Of a DNA stretch of 64,000 nt, positions 59,496 through 64,000 are shown one piece after another. The DNA is from Lagopus muta (taxonomy: Eukaryota; Chordata; Aves; Galliformes; Phasianidae). The DNA is taken from contig NC_064443.1 of NCBI RefSeq assembly GCF_023343835.1, forward strand, positions 2,418,001 through 2,482,000, written 5' to 3'. The notes beneath the pieces are model-generated. The model was not told where the DNA came from and searched no databases. It worked only from the letters and a program-made list of their open reading frames with translations. Both the position numbers and the translations under genes were made by a program. Each line of letters begins with the position of its first letter. Within the stretch, counting starts at the first letter, position 1.

Positions 59496-61700
59496 ACTTT
59501 GCTAGCAGGGAACCCAGCAGAAAGATGATTCCCCACCCCAAAGAGCCTAGGGCTGCTCTCAGTTTGAAGTGCTAATGTGCTCTGCGTGTGTAAGAGGAAT
59601 CTTATGGCCACAAACAATAAAAGAAAAACAAAAACAAAAAAGGGGGGAGGGGAGGGGAAATGGTTAATACCATGAAATCTGTGGTGCAGTGGAAGGCAGA
59701 GGGCTTTATGCAATGCTGATGTTGAAATACCTGTTTTCATTAAACTGCCCGTGCAGATCCCTCTGCGATCTGCTGCTGTGCTCCATTCTGTGGCCAGTCA
59801 CCGCGGTGCCCACTGGTGTCTTGGTTGCAAAACAGGCTTTGAGGGACAAATCTTGATGAGTCCCAGATACTGGAGGTGGCTGGAGGTTGGGGAGGTGATG
59901 GAATCCTCTTTACTCCTCAGCACCTCAGCGGTATTAGCGTTAAACCTTCCTCTCAACTTCAGACAGAAGAAATGGTGCTTCTATTGCTGTGCAGAGAGGG
60001 AGAAACACCGAGAGGACAGGAGTGTGTCTGAACTCGTCAGCCTGTGAAGCTTCCTAGGCTGTAGCCAGGCCTCGCTCACTGTGACCACATGGCACTCACA
60101 CCCAAAGTGTTCTACCTTCAGAAGCAAAGCCCAAAAGCTGCTACACTGTTTATATCTCTGCCGAGAGATGGGATATGGTGGATGAGAGAGGCTGTCTGAA
60201 TCCTAATTTGATGTTCAGCTGATTGGACGCCTTGGCTTCCTGGAGGGGGATAGACACCACAGATCTTTTCTCCTCCCTGGATAAGGCAGAGGATGTGTTC
60301 ACACGTGATATGCTGTGGGCGTCGTGGCAATGGGTAATTCCCTTGAAATCCCAGGTAGCAGAAAGGCACCAATACAGCTCATCTCCTGAATGGCACAGGA
60401 ATGCATGCAGCCTTGGAATGGCAGGTTTGAGTACAACCCGGCTGTTTCTAAGGGCAAAATGTTTGTTTTCCTCAGGGCTCTGTATCGGCTGCGAGGAGAC
60501 ACCAAAGCTTTTGAAAAGCAAAGCTCAGCTACTGTTTTGAAACATGCATCGAATTTAGGAAACTTCTGATTGCTTCATGTCTGCAGTGCTTGTTTTGTAC
60601 CACGTGTGTAAGAGTGAGGACTTCAGCTGTCTGCCTGGTGGTGGAGTGCTACCAGGACCTCGTAGTGAAACACTCCCTATTTCAGTGTGAATGCCCCCAA
60701 AGCCTGCTCTTCCCTTGTGTTTGTTTTCTTCTTTCTCACCCATGCTTTTCAGTGTTATTGAGAAGCTAAGAGAGGCAAAGCAGAAACTGATGACTTCAGC
60801 TGGAATAATTCAGCATATGTGTCAAATTTGCAGCCTTGCTTCGGGAGCCTTGAGTTGTCTTTAACCTTCAGACTTCCAGCATCCTTTGCTTTACATTCCT
60901 TGTGATGCTTTCTTTATTTTCCTTTGAAGAGTGTATTTCTTCTCATTCATCCATGGTAATTCTTCGTGCATGGAGGAGTACCTAGATAGGCATCACTGTC
61001 CAGAAGCAGCAGTGTGTGATCTGGATAAACTTGTGAATCTGCAATTCCCACTAATCCATCCCTCCTTTATGATTGCTTTTCTTCTTGCCCCCCTTTACAG
61101 AGGAGCATGCAGCCTTTACAAATGGGGACCCTGGTTGTTTTCTGCCTGTGCTGTCATTAAGGTAATGCTGTCCCTCCTCTGAGAGGTGGCTGCAGGCTGT
61201 GGGGAGCAGTGGGTATGGCTGGGACACGAGGTGGTTGCCACCTGCATCCTGCAGTGATGGTTGCAGTGGTCGGGGATCAACGTAGCACAGCAGTGGGGAA
61301 TTCTGAGTCCAGTCCTTTTTTTCTTGGGCTTGTCTGTCTCTTGTCTGGACTGCAGCATTCTGAAATTGTTCACATAACGTATTTATTTTTGCATCTTTGT
61401 ATAATCAGACATAAATACCAGAACCCTCCTGCTGTGCACATGTCAAAGATACCAAGAAAGAGATGCTTTCTGAATGATTAGTCGGTATTGATTCTAGAAG
61501 GCTGGGCCTGCACCGTGGTACATTGCCTGTGGCATCTGCCTTCCATGCAGGTTTTTGTGCAGTCTGATGTAATTATCTAAAAGATTACTAGGACACCCAG
61601 GCTTTTCCATTGGTAGCAGTGCTAACATTTGGAGCTGTGGTGCTCAGAGGTTGGGTTTTTTGGGGCTCCTAACGTACCTCTTTGTTTCCTGTTGTCACAG

Positions 61701-61904
61701 GGCTGCCTCACGGTGGAACATGAGCAGGTAATGCACAAGGAGCACCGCTGGGAGTCATGTCAGACGAGTCAATCTCAGGGAGTGATCCGGACCTGGACCC
61801 GGACTTGGAGCAGGAGGATATGGAAGAGGAGGAGGAGGAAGATGAGGAGGCGATGGAGGAGGACAATGATGGGGATGATGAGGAGGACCTACTTGATGAG
61901 AGTG
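61701..61904 (+). CDS. RAD54L2: RAD54L2 (ARIP4), first coding exon; ATG at 61757
   Basis: RAD54L2 is a nuclear SNF2-family ATPase that interacts with the androgen receptor and DYRK1A and remodels chromatin. The exon starts after GTTGTCACAG at 61700, has 56 nt of 5'UTR, and codes for 49 residues plus one base before the donor GTAAGT at 61905. The protein starts MSDESISGSDPDLDPDLEQE and runs through an acidic stretch to DDEEDLLDES. Human RAD54L2 starts MSDESASGSDPDLDPDVELE and reaches DDEEDLLDD at the same spacing, so the match is specific. The ATG has G at -3. The helicase exons lie beyond 64 kb; none is visible in 61905-64000. Confidence 0.88.
61720..61731 (+). other. RAD54L2: Minimal upstream ORF (MSR-stop) in the RAD54L2 leader
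   Basis: ATG AGC AGG TAA lies 37 nt before the main ATG in the same exon. Its stop overlaps the next upstream ATG (TAATG). Confidence 0.8.
61731..61904 (+). other. RAD54L2: Overlapping upstream ORF in the RAD54L2 leader
   Basis: A second ATG at 61731 opens a frame offset from the main one. It passes over the RAD54L2 start codon and stays open to the end of the exon, encoding an Arg/Trp-rich peptide. Where it ends depends on the next exon, outside the window. Confidence 0.7.
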
Positions 61905-62254
61905 GTAAGTGGATGGGCAGTGAATCTATGCATACTTCTGTTACACAAAGCTGGTGTTGCTAAGTTTGGTGAGCGACGTCTTGGTAGGTAGTGCAAGGGA
62001 CAGATTATGGATAGTCTGGGGATTGGTAGGGGGACCTGCATATCTGGGTGGTTAGTTTAAATGGGATTTGATGCAGGTAAAAAGTTGGTCTTCTGGCGCA
62101 GAGAATCTCCTTATGAACTACAAGCATAGCCTGTAAGGAGGTTGGAATTTTTTAAATGGCTGTGTGTTCTAGGAAAGCAATTATCTAAAGATATGGATAC
62201 ATCAGTTTACTGATGTATGGGGTTGACGATGTATGGGGTTTACTGATATATGGG

Positions 62255-62330
62255 GTATGATGATGATGGGGGTTGGACTCGATGATCTCTGGAGGTCCCT
62301 TCCAACCCTACAATTCTGTGTAATTCCATG
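62255..62330 (+). mobile_element. CR1 LINE, terminal fragment
   Basis: GGGGGTTGGACTCGATGATC, GGAGGTCCCTTCCAACCC and TACAATTCTGTG are a CR1 3' terminus. Confidence 0.85.
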
Positions 62331-63535
62331 TGTTATTAAAAGGATCTAGAAGAATTAAATATATTTACATCACTGCTTTTTGCCCACAAGTAAACAGTTG
62401 AATGAATGTTGTTGGCAATTATCCCATCTTCATCAACAGGGAACTGTTCTTTTCTGACAGCTGCAGCGTTTCTTCACTACATGAAGAATGGCAACGCTGA
62501 CAAAGTCGTCACCTTCTGTGCTCACGTAGTTGTAGTGGCCCCAGTCTCATCTTCACTTAGGACCAGTATAGCTGTTTGTGGACCTCTGCTCTGGAAAGTA
62601 TCTTTTAAGCAAGGTTTTGGTTCATGACCTGATCTCAGCAGCGTTTGGTGGCAGGGCACACAGCAGTGCGTGGCAGGTGGGAATTCCATGTGCTGTCTTT
62701 GCCACCAACTCCTTGTCATTAAACCATGTCCCAGCCCTGTTGACGTGCCATTATACTCTTGATGATCAATCTTCAGTTATTTCAGTTGTGATTTAAATTC
62801 AGAGTGTACAGGTTTTTAAATGTACTACTGAGCATAGGCCTCTTTTTCTTAGCATAGAATATGTTAAATACAGGCACTACTGTCTTGTCCCAGTTCCAAA
62901 AATATTACTGGTTTTTAAGTACTTTGTCCTTGAGTCCTTTTATTCCTTCTTGGCACTTGAAGATGCTCTTGTGATTTAAAATGTTGAGATAAGGTTCATA
63001 TGAATGAGTTTTATTCCTGTTTTTTGTCGCATGGTGACTTCCTCATGAGAAATCAGCAGTGGAAGCGTTAATTGTGGTGAGAAGCGAGGTGATTGCAGGG
63101 CTGCAGATGGCTCAGAGGCTGGCAGTGACCTTGTCACTTCATTCACAGGAGCATGCACCCAGCAGAGCCTGAGGAGCTGTGACATTTTAGAAGAACTTCT
63201 ACTAGCAGAGGAGTGGCTCTGTTCAATGTCCACCAGAACACTGTACACCATGCTTGTATTTTATGTTCCTTCAGTGACTGACAGAACAATGGAAATAATG
63301 AGGAGTAGGAGGAGTTTGCATGCTGATAATGCAGAGTGGTGTTGCATTTATTTATTAGGCAAAGGAGAAAACTACCGAACGCAGTCTGAGCAAAGCTAGG
63401 CTGCCTCTGAGATTTTGGATTTTTTCAGCTTTAATTTTGCCTGACAGAATGTTAGGGTGCTGTTATCTGGACTGGGAAGCATAGCTAACTTCAAATTTAA
63501 GAGGGTCGCTTTGTGGATGTGGTACTAAGGAGCGT

Positions 63536-63624
63536 GGTTTAGGGATGGGCCTTGGTAGGTTGGGTTGGTGATTGGACTTGGGGATCTCGAAGGTCTTTCA
63601 CAGCCTAAGTGATTCTGTGACTGT
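63536..63624 (+). mobile_element. CR1 LINE, terminal fragment
   Basis: GGGTTGGTGATTGGACTTGG, CTCGAAGGTCTTTCACAGCC and GTGATTCTGTGACTG are a CR1 3' terminus. Confidence 0.8.
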
Positions 63625-64000
63625 TTCATGTTATCTGTCTGTAGTCCTTGTTGTGTAGCTGACCCCCGTTCATGCAAATCCTCCTGGAGCAGTTACGTGT
63701 AAGGAGGAAGGAAGAAGTCTGATGTTTATACCATGAAACTTGATAAAGTCTTGGTTTTAATAGTTTCTGTTAAAGCTTTGTTCTCCCCGTTCCCAGCAGG
63801 GCTGTTCTCCCTCCTGGTGTTGTGGTCGTCCTGTAGACGTCCCATAAGGGATCCTGGGGGAATCCTTCCCCTGTGGGGTGGCTCTTGCACATTTCAAGCA
63901 GTGAAAGATTCAACAGATTAATAGTTTTTCCCTGTTATTTCCTCAAAAGGGCACCAGGCTGCATGTTTTCCCCAAACTGAAAATGATTCTTGTTTTAAAT

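Larger units (their letters stand above)
47201..61700 (+). other. RAD54L2: Probable RAD54L2 intron 1
   Basis: About 14.5 kb with no exon I can recognise. It contains CR1 fragments, one tetranucleotide microsatellite and otherwise single-copy-looking sequence. It ends in the acceptor GTTGTCACAG before 61701. The assignment depends on exon 1 lying in the CpG island at 46.3-47.2 kb. Confidence 0.55.
61905..64000 (+). other. RAD54L2: RAD54L2 intron 2 (5' part)
   Basis: No further RAD54L2 exon seen. It holds two CR1 tails and an ATGTATGGGGT-type short repeat at 62205-62262. Confidence 0.6.

Noticed and set aside
1-64000. tRNA genes, CRISPR arrays, operons or prophage
   Set aside because: No cloverleaf box pairs, no spaced identical repeats of CRISPR type, and the genes are intron-rich vertebrate genes.

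Overview
The window is a piece of a bird nuclear chromosome, most likely from a galliform (chicken or a close relative). About twenty CR1 LINE fragments are present, most ending in the typical CR1 tail (ATTCTGTGATTCTGTGA or a decayed version), the genes carry GT-AG introns, and two CpG islands are visible. FANCD2 and RAD54L2 lie on chicken chromosome 12, as far as I recall. There are no prokaryotic, CRISPR or phage features.

Layout, left to right. (1) 1-28.25 kb, + strand: the last 28 coding exons of FANCD2 (962 codons plus stop, matching roughly human residue 463 to the C-terminus). The stretch includes the mono-ubiquitination lysine. CR1 fragments lie in several introns. (2) 28.32-28.70 kb, + strand: a complete and very compact three-exon BRK1 gene (75 aa), starting 72 bp after the FANCD2 stop codon inside a CpG island. 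Its 3'UTR appears to run to a poly(A) signal at 30.74 kb. (3) 31.28-33.89 kb, - strand: a complete nine-exon PHF7/G2E3-like zinc-finger E3 ligase gene (413 aa). (4) 34.57-35.13 kb: a degenerate ~21-bp minisatellite, then a ~33-bp repeat. (5) 35.15-41.77 kb, - strand: a 22-exon MROH (maestro HEAT-like repeat) family gene (951 aa). (6) 41.8-46.2 kb: intergenic DNA with a long CR1 copy. (7) 46.3-47.2 kb: CpG island promoter and probable non-coding exon 1 of RAD54L2. About 15 kb of intron 1 follows, then the first coding exon at 61.70-61.90 kb. The rest of RAD54L2 lies beyond the window.

All exon models were built by hand from splice signals, phase and remembered family sequence. For FANCD2, BRK1, PHF7-like and MROH-like every intron phase agrees and the summed lengths are multiples of three. 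FANCD2 (DNA crosslink repair), BRK1 (WAVE complex) and RAD54L2 (SNF2 remodeller) are housekeeping genes. The PHF7-like/MROH-like pair belongs to families tied to the germ line and expanded in birds. It sits as a GC-rich block of short-intron genes where VHL follows BRK1 in mammals.
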